Below, piece after piece: positions 18,949-27,239 of a stretch of DNA of 46,774 nt. The position numbers were made by a program, and so were the translations under genes. Under the pieces are notes generated by a model. The model worked only from the letters and a program-made list of their open reading frames with translations, made no database searches and was not told the DNA's origin. Every line of letters starts with the position of its first letter. Within the stretch, counting starts at the first letter, position 1. The DNA comes from Synechococcus sp. AG-679-C18. GTDB lineage: Bacteria > Cyanobacteriota > Cyanobacteriia > PCC-6307 > Cyanobiaceae. The stretch covers positions 1 through 46,774 of the forward strand of contig QCUL01000019.1 in NCBI GenBank assembly GCA_003210755.1. The letters run 5' to 3'.

Positions 18949-19254
18949 ATGGAATTATTTCCTGTCCCTTCAATTGATTTGATGGAGTTGATAGTGTTTC
19001 TGCGCACAATCCGCTTAGAACCGCGTTATCAGTGGGAGGCGAGCAATGTGATTCAAATGCTAATCCTCTTGGCAGATGGCAAGACCGCCTCATGCAAGTG
19101 GATAAGACGAGACTTAAATGAGGCGGATGATCCTGTTGCTGCGAAATCTGACGTCTAAATCGAAGAAGATGGATCTGTGGATAACAACAACATCCAGATG
19201 GCTGATTCGTTGGACTTTATGGCAATAGCTATCAGCAGAGGACTCACACTCTGA
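18949..19254 (+). pseudogene. Small hypothetical gene interrupted by an in-frame TAA
   Basis: An ATG at 18949 opens a 69-codon frame (MELFPVPSIDLMELIVFLRT, then ADGKTASCKWIRRDLNEADD) that stops at TAA 19156-19158. The same frame continues for 31 more protein-like codons (IEEDGSVDNNNIQMADSLDF, then MAIAISRGLTL) to TGA at 19252. The tail's amino-acid make-up matches the head, so an ancestral protein of about 101 residues with one nonsense mutation is the simplest explanation. The shorter product may still be made. No family is recognised. It is on the same strand as the next, also damaged-looking, gene. Confidence 0.5.
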
Positions 19255-19310
19255 GAGGCCTGCTGCAGAGAGACCAGTCTTCACCTGGTGATTTCGAATC
19301 GCATTTACTC

Positions 19311-19651
19311 ATGGCTTCCAAGTTCTCCACGTTCAGCATGAATTTCGTTCTGGTAAATCTCAGGAGTGGTGGAATGCTGTTCAGGCAAAAATGGCTCCAG
19401 GTGGTGACTGGGATGAAGCCATCGCCAAAAATTTAGAAGCTGGATTTTACGCTCATGCTTTCTGCCCGATTGCCCTCGAAGGCCCAGTGTTCTGTATTTG
19501 GGAAGTTCGTGAGGGGATAACAGAAGATCAGTTTCAGGAATTTATTGATGGCCCAACGGGAGTTATGTACGGGACTGATGCGGTGATGAATATCTGCAAG
19601 GAAATCAACGTGGAATTAGCTGGTAAAACACCAGCTCCAAGGAAGTTCTAA
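19311..19651 (+). pseudogene. Conserved-type hypothetical with probable one-base deletion after its start
   Basis: The body, from 19316 to 19651, reads as one smooth protein: FQVLHVQHEFRSGKSQEWWN, then AVQAKMAPGGDWDEAIAKNL, AFCPIALEGPVFCIWEVREG and ending KTPAPRKF. No start codon lies in that frame between an upstream TGA and ATG 19391. An ATG at 19311 is one base out of frame, so adding one base within its first two codons would give a natural start. The gene may thus be frameshifted, or translated only from ATG 19391 as an 86-residue truncated form. The size and alternating beta/alpha pattern suggest a small single-domain protein; no family is assigned. Confidence 0.5.
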
Positions 19652-20316
19652 AACGATTGATCTACGCTTCCTGATCAGACTTGCCGCTGCATCTAAATCT
19701 TCATCGTAAGTTCAAAATACTTACCATATCTACTAATCCATTTTAACTGGCTTAGTAAATAAGTAGGTTTCGCTATTAATGACTTCTTTAGAGTGGAGTC
19801 GCCATTGATCGATCAGAATAGCCATGGCAATTAGTCATCGATTCCTTAGAAGAAATGAAACAGTTTAATTTTGCATCAAATCTAACCCTCCATAAGATTT
19901 GAAAAAGCCGTCACTTAGTGCTGGCGAATGTAAATTGCTCCTAATTCTTGGTTTGGAGTTTTGCCGGTTGCCGGCAAGAATAATCCGGCTGTTTATTGCA
20001 GCAGTATGTCTATGCTCACAGTAATGATTGCGACGGAGGGCGCCGATCAAGGAGATAGGCTAAATCAGGCGAGTGATCCATGCATCAATAGGATGTTTCA
20101 AGCGGCATCCTTAGATGAAAGACTAGTAACAGGAAATACTCGTAACGACTTTGTGCTTTATTTCAGTGCCAGTCGTTGTTGACTCAAACCTTCTACATAC
20201 CATTGGTGATTCATCAAATGCATCAGTCTGTTGATGAGAGTGGCCCATGCCCTAATCCAGTTTTATGATTCTTGGATTGTGTGATTCCAGGAGAATTTGA
20301 GCAAGAATGAATCCTT
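19652..20316. other. AT-rich intergenic stretch with a small hairpin
   Basis: No convincing gene. A perfect 7-base-pair inverted repeat with a TTG loop (TTGCCGG/CCGGCAA, 19961-19977) stands out against AT-rich surroundings. It has no T-run after it. The right end should hold the promoter of the 20317 gene. Confidence 0.4.
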
Positions 20317-20706
20317 ATGAAATCAAGCCGTATTACACAATTACTTCTCGCCGCACTTGTTATTACGCAGGTGCCTAATTTGATTGACTTTGTGCAGGGT
20401 TTGAGACGCTATGAGTCTCCGGAGGCTGCGCTTAGAGCTTGTCAGCAATGGGCAGAAAATGCTGGGACGTTCACCGTGAAGAGAACAGGACTTTGGACAA
20501 GTTACTCACTGTCTCCAGCGAGATCATGTAGTAAGGAGGGTGATCATTACGTCGGGTATGAAATCCCTTTAGATGGCGCGACAGAAATTAGCAATCGCCC
20601 TAATGACCCTATAGGGTTTAACTTTAACAATATTCCCGAGGTAGAAGACACTGGTAATCGTTGGAGTTTTAGACGTAAAAAGTGGTCGATTGTGATTCCT
20701 TTCTGA
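20317..20706 (+). CDS. Small secreted protein, paralogue of the 23410 gene
   Basis: Protein of 129 residues with an N-terminal hydrophobic signal or anchor (about 6-25) and a mature part of about 100 residues. The mature part shows RAC-x2-W (RACQQW), TFTVKRTGLW, RSC and a C-terminal NRWSFRRKKW. The same spaced pattern occurs in the lipoprotein-like product at 23410, so they belong to one family. The two conserved cysteines suggest a disulfide in the periplasm. No domain name can be attached. It lies alone in AT-rich sequence; ATG 20317 places the signal sequence correctly. Confidence 0.65.
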   Translation: MKSSRITQLLLAALVITQVPNLIDFVQGLRRYESPEAALRACQQWAENAGTFTVKRTGLWTSYSLSPARSCSKEGDHYVGYEIPLDGATEISNRPNDPIGFNFNNIPEVEDTGNRWSFRRKKWSIVIPF

Positions 20707-20997
20707 ATGATTATTTGGACGTAAGGAAGGCTGTCTCGGGAATCTTGAGCGAATGATTGGCCATAATCTAAAGATTCCAAATATTGATAAGCGATGTTTT
20801 GATTACTATTTTGCTTGGGAGAATAGTCTCGATCAATAAAAATAAACGCAATTAATAAATGCCTTTCTGAATATTGATGGCACTTCTAATGTGTCAAAAC
20901 TTCCTGCGTAGATGATTTGAATGTCCTCGAATGATCTGGGCTTATATTGTCTCTGGTATGAAAAGTATAGACTTATTGCCAATCTTTGCTGGCGATC
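20707..20997. other. AT-rich intergenic stretch, nothing recognised
   Basis: No gene or RNA recognised. A TATATT at 20942-20947 lies about 50 bases before a 41-codon frame and a terminator-like hairpin, so the right end could carry a promoter. Confidence 0.3.
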
Positions 20998-21123
20998 ATG
21001 GCAGCTTTGGAGGCTCACGACCTTGCATTCGTGCTCTGCTCCACTGATCCAACCACTCCAACTGTTGGGCCGCTGGTAAGTGTTGGAGCTTTTTTAATAT
21101 TGCTGCCGTTTGCAATGTCATGA
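20998..21123 (+). CDS. Possible 41-residue membrane peptide overlapping a terminator-like hairpin
   Basis: ATG 20998 to TGA 21121, starting MAALEAHDLAFVLC. Its C-terminal half is one hydrophobic segment (VGPLVSVGAFLILLPFAM). It is too short for normal gene calling. A hairpin with T-run (21056-21096) lies inside the frame, so the alternative is a small non-coding RNA ending there. Either way this stretch is less random-looking than its surroundings. No family is recognised. Confidence 0.3.
   Translation: MAALEAHDLAFVLCSTDPTTPTVGPLVSVGAFLILLPFAMS
21056..21096 (+). terminator. Terminator-like hairpin with T-run
   Basis: Arms CTCCAAC (21056-21062) and GTTGGAG (21082-21088) pair perfectly around a 19-base loop. 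A run of seven T (21090-21096) follows after one C. It may end a small RNA starting near 20950. Confidence 0.45.
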
Positions 21124-21142
21124 CTGAAGTTCCACTTAATTT

Positions 21143-21346
21143 TTGAATCGATTAGCTTATGAATATGACATATATTCTCATGAGTTCAGTACTAAATTAA
21201 ACAACTTCGTCAGTCAATTCATTGACTCATCTGTGTTGAAACTGCCGCTGTATCCTCAGTCATCATTCAATTTTGATATTGGTCAATCCGAAAAGAAGAG
21301 GAGGAGGCCTTTTTTTGCACTCTTTGAGAACCACGAGTTGGCTTGA
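21143..21346 (+). CDS. Weak hypothetical small protein
   Basis: Open frame of 67 codons from TTG 21143 with polar translation (NRLAYEYDIYSHEFSTKLNN) and a basic EKKRRRP near the end. There is no ATG and no Shine-Dalgarno. The only support is a terminator-like hairpin 22 bases after its stop. No family is recognised and it may be chance. Confidence 0.25.
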   Translation: MNRLAYEYDIYSHEFSTKLNNFVSQFIDSSVLKLPLYPQSSFNFDIGQSEKKRRRPFFALFENHELA

Positions 21347-21668
21347 CGACATTCGAAAGGCGGATGCTCATCAGCTTCTGATGATCTTCATTTTTTATTC
21401 AACTTGATTCATCTGTCACTGAGCATGTTGGTCAATGTTAAGAAGAAGGAGCGTGAAGCAGCCCATACCAAAGCTAAGGCCAAGAACTAAGAGATCTTGA
21501 GAAGTCATTGAAGTCTCTCCGCTGCTTTTAGTTAAGCCCAAATTGTTGCTCAATTTATAGAGGATAACCGTACCCACTGAGACTAATTCCAATCTCCAGG
21601 TTGCTTTGTTAGGCAGCTGCCCTTAGTGGGCAGACTTGGAAAAGTGCTTCGCCCGATTGCATCGATGC
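21347..21668. other. Intergenic stretch with a hairpin and a short basic frame
   Basis: It holds a perfect 7-base-pair hairpin (TCATCAG/CTGATGA, 21368-21384) followed six bases later by six T, a possible terminator. It also holds a 21-codon basic frame (MLVNVKKKEREAAHTKAKAK) at 21425-21490 that may be the tail of a lost gene. Nothing else is recognised. Confidence 0.4.
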
Positions 21669-21854
21669 TCAGTTAGATGACAAAAGGGATACGAGATTTT
21701 GATTGATCATTTCAAGTTGAGATTCAATCTCCTGAGTTGAATTGTCCTCTAGAAGGCTACTGATGTAATCCAGCTTTTCAGCTTGTTTTTCTAGTAAGTC
21801 CCCAATCCGAGTCAGAGCGATGATTATATTTTTGTTCGAATTTGGGTCATTCAT
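21669..21854 (-). CDS. Small coiled-coil hypothetical protein
   Basis: Predicted 61-residue soluble protein (MNDPNSNKNIIIALTRIGDL and onward). The heptad-like spacing of I/L residues through DLLEKQAEKLDYISSLLED and ESQLEMINQNLVSLL suggests two short amphipathic helices and self-association. No Shine-Dalgarno is evident and no family is recognised. It is isolated on the minus strand. Confidence 0.45.
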   Translation of the reverse strand: MNDPNSNKNIIIALTRIGDLLEKQAEKLDYISSLLEDNSTQEIESQLEMINQNLVSLLSSN

Positions 21855-22661
21855 AATTTTTTTGTTTACTTTAGATCATAAGTCAGTGATTCAGCAAGCT
21901 TTTTCAAAGTCTTGATCAGTTTGAATTTTATATGTCCTATTTGACTTGAGGCAATAACAGTGGCTTGGAATATTGGCTTGGTTTGGTCAGTTTTTTGTCA
22001 AAATACTTGTCTAGGAGCTAATCGCCCCAGTATTTAGAGATCTTTGTTGGTATGGGTGTCTCCTAGTGACCTAAATGTCTAATTGTGTTTGGCTTGATTA
22101 AGAAGATAGGTCGAGCCGGCTGAGGGGTTTGGATTCAGGAACTTTTCAAGTATTTTACAAGGCTTTGATTGGAAAGTTGTTGTGTCATTAATTTTGCTGA
22201 TAATATGAATATATGTTTCTTGGGCTACACGTCAACACTGAGTAGCTACTGTTTATGTCTTGAATGAAGGCATAGTTTTGTCTATTCTTCTGTTTTAAAG
22301 TTCTCTGGCTGCTGCATCTGCTCAGCCCAAGTTCCCTACATTATTGAGATTTTAGATAAGAATTTTGTGTGGATCCTCAGAATGATCAGCCCTACAGCAT
22401 GAATAATTTGAGTTTTCAGTTTCAGGCGATGGTTCATTGATAAGAGATGAGCCATATCGGTCGTGATCGCCTGACGTTGAATCTTGGTTATATTTTATGA
22501 GTATAGACTCTCCAGATTGATGCACCGCTATGGACTGATTTGAGAATCAAATTCACCCATTGCTTCATTGCTACGGCAAACTTGCTTGTATGAACTATTA
22601 AAAATGCTTGCTGTCTCAGCAAGACGAATGTAAATAAATGTGGTTGATGATTTCACTGGAT
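21855..22661. other. Gene-free AT-rich stretch
   Basis: About 800 bases without a convincing ORF, RNA gene or repeat on either strand. Stops are frequent in all frames. Confidence 0.5.
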
Positions 22662-22859
22662 TCATGTACAAGATAGTTCGGAACTTTCATGCTTTTTCAA
22701 GCCTCTTATGAGTTCCCCCCCTGAATGATCTTTGTAGTTTTCCAAGAGTGTGCGGCGTTTTTTCTCTAGAAGCATTCGACATTGACGCGAGCAGCACAAA
22801 GTTCGAGGACTTTTGGCCTCGAAAATAATTCTGCATACTACGCAGGGTTTTTCAAGCAT
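22662..22859 (-). CDS. Small zinc-ribbon-like protein
   Basis: Protein of 65 residues from ATG 22859 (a TTG at 22877 would add six). The N-terminus carries CVVC and then LCCSRQC, a Cys spacing suited to one zinc site, followed by a basic helix (RMLLEKKRRTLLENYKDH). This layout recalls small zinc-finger domains that bind nucleic acid or serve as protein-interaction knobs. No partner gene is nearby. It is divergent from a 44-codon Cys-rich frame at 22928. Confidence 0.52.
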   Translation of the reverse strand: MLEKPCVVCRIIFEAKSPRTLCCSRQCRMLLEKKRRTLLENYKDHSGGELIRGLKKHESSELSCT

Positions 22860-22927
22860 GAAATCATCATGGCTCAATTCACTCGTCGTAGCTGCTACAA
22901 ACCGGCTTCCTTCCTTGAAGGCTAGTC

Positions 22928-23062
22928 ATGTCAGTAGCTCAATTGATGCATTTGTGCTGTAAACAACCGAACAGGTGCGTGATCGGGATACAAATGAAAG
23001 GCCACCGCCCTGAGTGTTGGTGCATCCTTTCCTTACCCTCGCGAATACAGATCAGGATTTAA
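22928..23062 (+). CDS. Possible 44-residue cysteine-rich protein
   Basis: ATG 22928 to TAA 23060, with GAAGG six bases upstream as a plausible ribosome-binding site. The translation has LCCKQPNRCVIGIQMKGHRP and then ECWCI, giving five cysteines and a His in 30 residues, suited to metal binding or disulfides. It is shorter than usual cutoffs. No family is recognised; the composition argues against chance. Confidence 0.4.
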   Translation: MSVAQLMHLCCKQPNRCVIGIQMKGHRPECWCILSLPSRIQIRI

Positions 23063-23409
23063 AATGATACCGGCGAATTGAACAGCCTGGCTTATTCACA
23101 AACCAAAAGGATCTGTTTAGCTTCCCTCTTATAGGTGAATGGGTTCCTCCGGATGAAATCTTTATTGTATTCTGTTTTTTTTAATTTGATGCCGCGTTAA
23201 AAAATGAGTTTGTGGGTAAATAGTTAATAAGGTTCTCGAGTCATCAAAGATTGAATGATGAATTGAGGACGCCGTAGTTCAAAATAAATGATTTAATTGC
23301 TTTCGGCTCTTGTTGTGAGGGAGACTATTATGTTAAAAAGAGTTCTTACTGCAAGTTCGATTCGTGTTGATAGGTTATTGTAAAATAAGCGAACACTTCT
23401 TCTGTTGAT
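23063..23409. other. AT-rich intergenic stretch
   Basis: No gene recognised. A T-rich run near 23180 and a 17-codon frame from ATG 23330, preceded by GAGGGAG, are the only structures; the latter is too short to support. Confidence 0.35.
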
Positions 23410-23754
23410 GTGGAGAGAGCTGTGAGATGCTTTTTATCGTTACTGGTGGTAATCGGAATAGGAGGGTGTTTTCACTCTTCAATAGATAAAGCAGAGAGAG
23501 CTTGTGCTAAATGGAAGGGAAAAGGCGTTATTCTCACGTTTACTAGGCCTGGCACTTGGGCTGAAATTGGTCTGAAACCAAAGCCAGGGTTAAAACCAAA
23601 GCCTGTTGAGGAATCTATTTCATCGCGGAAATGTGTGATGAACGAGGCACGAAGAGAAGTGGAGGGACGAAAAAATAATGAAATAAGACTGAAGAGATGG
23701 ATAGAAGGAAAAAATGAAGGAAGATGGCTTGTTGTTCGAAAGTTCCGCTATTGA
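23410..23754 (+). CDS. Small putative lipoprotein, paralogue of the 20317 gene
   Basis: Protein of 114 residues from GTG 23410. Hydrophobic residues 7-19 end in IGGC, a lipobox-like sequence with Cys20, so lipid attachment is likely. The mature part has RACAKW, LTFTRPGTW, SRKC and RWLVVRKF, the same order and spacing class as the 20317 product. A tandem duplication encodes GLKPKP twice (23569-23586 and 23587-23604). The protein is strongly basic. No known domain is recognised; a cell-envelope location is inferred. Confidence 0.6.
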   Translation: MERAVRCFLSLLVVIGIGGCFHSSIDKAERACAKWKGKGVILTFTRPGTWAEIGLKPKPGLKPKPVEESISSRKCVMNEARREVEGRKNNEIRLKRWIEGKNEGRWLVVRKFRY

Positions 23755-24470
23755 TTCAATCAAGAGTTTTCAAGGGTGAAGTCATAAGAAAGCTGAGGAA
23801 TTAAAGACTATTCTTGGCATGATTTAGTTTGATTTTGCAGGAAAAAGTTATGATATAGGTAATGTTGATGCGAGATTTTGCTTCTAGGATTGACGGGGCT
23901 TACTAATTTGTAGCAGGCAATATAACCGTTTGAGGTTTTAATGCAGATTTGGAGTTTGCTCACTGTTCATTAATGCAAATGTCTTGCTTATTGGTTTTAC
24001 TGAAAGCGAAGTGCTCGCTTTCGAAAAAAAATTGAATGGACTAAGCTCAGAACCTTTGAACTGTTAGCTCTTTCGTAAGTTTAATATTGCTGTTTATCCC
24101 GAGGAAATGGTAAAAATGAATTGATTGGTTTTGATTGGAAAATAGCTTTTGTTTTGTTCAGTAGCTAATGAATTGAACCCCCAACTCTATCTGCAGAGCC
24201 GAACATGGTTCATTCAGGTGGCTTACGCAAAGCATATGAAATTCTTTTAGTTTATTTGTTGTTGTATTTGAATGTAGTTTTGAATATTGCTTAGGCCTTG
24301 GTTGGCATAGTAATTGATTCAATCGCTATGCCTGCAAATTTAGAGGGTATTAATCTGAGGGTTGTCATAGGAATTCTCGTGTAATATTTTCTGGAACTTA
24401 ATCTAAAATAGAGAGTATATTTTTTAACATGCTGCCATTTTGAATCGAGGGATTATGGTTTAAGCGTTTC
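23755..24470. other. Gene-free AT-rich stretch with a hairpin
   Basis: No convincing gene. A perfect 8-base-pair hairpin (GAAAGCGA/TCGCTTTC, 24002-24022, 5-base loop) is followed by A-rich, not T-rich, sequence on the plus strand, so it is not a normal terminator there. Confidence 0.45.
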
Positions 24471-25190
24471 TCAAGATACTTTTAATTCAGCTTCACGATA
24501 TGGTGCAAAATTAGCTTTCTTAACACCACAGATTGGACAACTCCAATCGTCAGGAATTGCTTCAAATGGTGTTCCTGGAGCGATACCTGAATCGGGATCG
24601 CCAGCTATAGGGTCATAAATCATCGAACAAGTTTTACAAATCCATTTGCCTAGTGTTTGTTCTTCAGCTTCGCCCGCTTCGCCTTCACCACGAAGTGCAT
24701 CGAGAGCAATGTCATAACGCTCAGCATGATGTTTTTCAATATGGCTTAGAAGCTCAAAATTCTTGGCAGCTGTGTGAAATATTTCAGCATGATCCTTTGA
24801 TTCGCTGCTTTGCTCGTTGAACTCTGTCTCAGCATCGTTATCTTCATCATCATGGGCTTGAGCAGCAAACTCCGGATACATTGTTGTGAATTCATATACT
24901 TCACCTTCGATTGCCAGTTCAAGGCATCGGGCGAGTAAAACCTGCTTGAAATCTTCGCTTAGGACATCAGGGTCATCGACCACTAGCTCTGGATGTAAGA
25001 GTCGGAAGTGAGCGAACGCATGCTCCGTTTCTTGTGCTGCAGTTTCGCGGAATAACTTAGCTAGTTCGCGATTGCCAAGCTTTTTGGCAACGTCTGCGAA
25101 AAAGAGATATTTCCGGCTTGCCATGCTTTCTCCTCCAAAGGCCGCTTCCAAATTGGTTTGGGTTGAGGTGTGGAGTGTTGCTGTGGTCAT
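24471..25190 (-). CDS. Rubrerythrin (ferritin-like plus rubredoxin domain)
   Basis: Non-haem diiron peroxide reductase of 239 residues, scavenging H2O2 with electrons from its rubredoxin domain. The ferritin-like part has [17 protein letters not shown] (19-35), ETEHA (54-58) and EKHHAERY (152-159). The C-terminal rubredoxin domain has CKTC (185-188) and CPIC (218-221). An acidic insertion of about 17 residues (113-129, rich in D and E) lies before the last helix. GGAG is placed properly before ATG 25190. A 7-base inverted repeat lies 63 bases upstream and may be an operator. It is the clearest functional gene of the AT-rich region. Confidence 0.92.
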   Translation of the reverse strand: MTTATLHTSTQTNLEAAFGGESMASRKYLFFADVAKKLGNRELAKLFRETAAQETEHAFAHFRLLHPELVVDDPDVLSEDFKQVLLARCLELAIEGEVYEFTTMYPEFAAQAHDDEDNDAETEFNEQSSESKDHAEIFHTAAKNFELLSHIEKHHAERYDIALDALRGEGEAGEAEEQTLGKWICKTCSMIYDPIAGDPDSGIAPGTPFEAIPDDWSCPICGVKKANFAPYREAELKVS

Positions 25191-25252
25191 TGCTGTCTCC
25201 GGTAGGGACCAGTTCGTTCTATTGCTGCATTCACCAGCTTGGAAGACGGGTC

Positions 25253-25274
25253 AACCGTAAATAGAGGTACGGTT
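25253..25274. promoter_or_regulatory. Candidate operator upstream of rubrerythrin
   Basis: Perfect 7-base arms AACCGTA and TACGGTT around an 8-base AT-rich spacer, 63-84 bases upstream of the rubrerythrin ATG. The size suits a dimeric regulator such as a stress-responsive repressor. The regulator is unknown. Confidence 0.45.
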
Positions 25275-25538
25275 TTAGGACCTTTGCGGATCATTTCGGT
25301 ACAATCAGAGTAATGGAAAAATATAAAATTGATGAAAGGCGATTGCCCTGAAATTGGATAATATTTTTTAAAATAGAATGATATATCGTTTTGTCAGCCG
25401 TTGAGTCTTTTTCTATAATACCAATAAACTATTTTATATTTATCCTTGAGTATTGCTTTGGTTTATTGGGTGATAGCTTGATTTCCATCGTCTTAATGGA
25501 CTTTCCGTAAGTGTTGCGACAGTGATTATTTGGTTTAT
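25275..25538. other. Intergenic stretch between rubrerythrin and the MscS gene
   Basis: It carries the presumed rubrerythrin promoter at its left end. The rest is AT-rich with no ORF or RNA recognised. Confidence 0.4.
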
Positions 25539-26624
25539 TTAGTGAAAGTTAAGCAAGTTGCTGGAATCATTCCCCTTTGTATTTGGCGCTTGATAAAGGG
25601 TTGTTGAGGGGAATGCGAAGTCGGCATTAGCAACACGTACGATATCGGCAATCTTCAGAAAAATCTCTTGTTGTTGATCAAGCCATAGCTTCCAGTTTGT
25701 TGTAAGTGTAAAGCAATAGACCATAATATTGATTGAAGAAGCATCCCATTCGTTGAAATTAACTAGGATAATCTGGTTTTCATCAATGTTGGGGTGTTGT
25801 TCGAGCATTTCGCGGATTTGGAGTGTGATTGCTCCCACCCTTGGCAGATCTTCGTAGCGCAGGCTGATGCTGGCTTTGATGCGGCGGTTATACATCTGTC
25901 CTGGGTTTTCGATTGGACTTGTCGCGAACACGGCATTAGGGATATAGAGAGGTCGCCGATCGAAAGTTCTTAAGCGTGTGTGATACCAACCGATACTTTC
26001 AACGGTTCCCTCAAGTCCTGAGGTGCTAATCCAGTCGCCCTCTTTGAAAGGTCGATTAAAGAAGAGCATGAAACCTGAAAGGAAGTTCTGAGATATCTGC
26101 TGAGTTCCAAAGCCGATGCCAATTCCTGCACCTCCCAAAAGCGTTGCTACAGCTGTGCTCGATACACCGAAGGTCACCATTAATGCAGCACTAGTGATGA
26201 CGATCATTCCAATTGTGTAGATCCGATCCAGAAGAGTGATGAGCATAGCCTCATCTTTAGGATCTTCAAACTTCAGCCATTTTCTGAACCGTTTAGAACG
26301 CAAAACTGTCTGCCCCAAGCGGATCAGCGCCCAACCGATCGCGATAATTGTTATAGTCGCTGATAATTTGAGACTGATCGAGACATCTGTACGGTCGCTA
26401 TATTTCGCCAAAAATCTTGCGAACCATCCGAGGTAAAGGGCTGCACTCAGACCTAATGTGAGGGGACGACGAATAGCTGAGGCCAATAACGATGCATCTC
26501 TGCGCCCACCGCGAATAAATAGGGTCAGTACAATCCAAAGAACAATCAGTCCGATGCTGCCAATCACAATTCCAAAATTGCTTTGAAAAAAATGCAGGTC
26601 TTCGAATAGTGGGTGAATGTCCAT
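25539..26624 (-). CDS. MscS family mechanosensitive channel
   Basis: Small-conductance mechanosensitive channel family protein of 361 residues. Four or five N-terminal hydrophobic helices precede the pore-lining helix (VATLLGGAGIGIGFGTQQIS), then the beta domain FNRPFKEGDWISTSGLEGTVESIGWYHT and the alpha/beta cytoplasmic cage ending near 345. The longer membrane part than E. coli MscS resembles the YbdG/YnaI-type group. It should release solutes on hypo-osmotic shock. It is on the same strand as rubrerythrin, but about 350 bases separate them, so a separate transcript is likely. Confidence 0.9.
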   Translation of the reverse strand: MDIHPLFEDLHFFQSNFGIVIGSIGLIVLWIVLTLFIRGGRRDASLLASAIRRPLTLGLSAALYLGWFARFLAKYSDRTDVSISLKLSATITIIAIGWALIRLGQTVLRSKRFRKWLKFEDPKDEAMLITLLDRIYTIGMIVITSAALMVTFGVSSTAVATLLGGAGIGIGFGTQQISQNFLSGFMLFFNRPFKEGDWISTSGLEGTVESIGWYHTRLRTFDRRPLYIPNAVFATSPIENPGQMYNRRIKASISLRYEDLPRVGAITLQIREMLEQHPNIDENQIILVNFNEWDASSINIMVYCFTLTTNWKLWLDQQQEIFLKIADIVRVANADFAFPSTTLYQAPNTKGNDSSNLLNFH

Positions 26625-26981
26625 CCTTTAAGATTCCTGAGGCATATCTATCATATTTTATTAGGGTATCGATCCATCTGCCTAAAGCCTTTTGAGATCT
26701 TGTTATTCGATTTTTTTAGATAGCTGTTACTTTCTTTGAGGTCGTTTCTGATATTCGAGTCTATGTTTATTTTGTTTAAACTATTAATATTGTATCTGAG
26801 ATTATTCCATCTATAACTTTGTCAAGCAATGGCAGGGATAAACATGTTTAGTCCAACTCTCATGACTTTTTATTTGGCCCCTTCCTGGTTTTCAGTCAAT
26901 TTATGAGTTTTGTTGATCTGAGATTGAGACGCTTGGCAACGAATTGAACACATATGCTTCTTGGTTTAGTATTGATGCAAA
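26625..26981. other. AT-rich intergenic stretch
   Basis: No gene longer than about 25 codons is plausible and no repeat stands out. It should contain the MscS promoter on the minus strand. Confidence 0.4.
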
Positions 26982-27239
26982 TTGTCTAATCCCTTGAGAA
27001 GTCATTTAAATAAACATCCGCAAATCCCAACCTATCTTGTAGCAGTCTCCTCTGCTTTTTTGGTTGCCTTATTTCATTTGGAATATAGCGGTTCATTTCT
27101 GGTTGGATATTCCTTTTTGGTTGGACTTGTTGCAGGGCTCTTCGGCTGGTTATTAGCCTGGGGCCTTTGGCGTTTCTGGAGAGTATTTCCTTACAAAAGA
27201 TGGGTTCACCTAAGAATAAAAATTTATTTTGATGACTAG
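26982..27239 (+). CDS. Small two-helix membrane protein
   Basis: Predicted 85-residue protein from TTG 26982, the only start available after an in-frame stop. It has two hydrophobic helices (about 18-34 and 38-62, the second rich in G, L and W), then a basic tail FPYKRWVHLRIKIYFDD. Basic residues at both ends suggest a cytoplasmic-in hairpin. No family is recognised. It lies alone in AT-rich sequence. Confidence 0.45.
   Translation: MSNPLRSHLNKHPQIPTYLVAVSSAFLVALFHLEYSGSFLVGYSFLVGLVAGLFGWLLAWGLWRFWRVFPYKRWVHLRIKIYFDD

Noticed and set aside
19290..19300. TTCGAATC match to the tRNA-Arg T-loop, considered as an attachment-site copy
   Set aside because: Only eight bases match, which is expected by chance and gives no extended repeat.
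24002..24022. 8-base-pair hairpin considered as a terminator
   Set aside because: It is followed by A-rich sequence on the plus strand and has no T-run after it on the minus strand.
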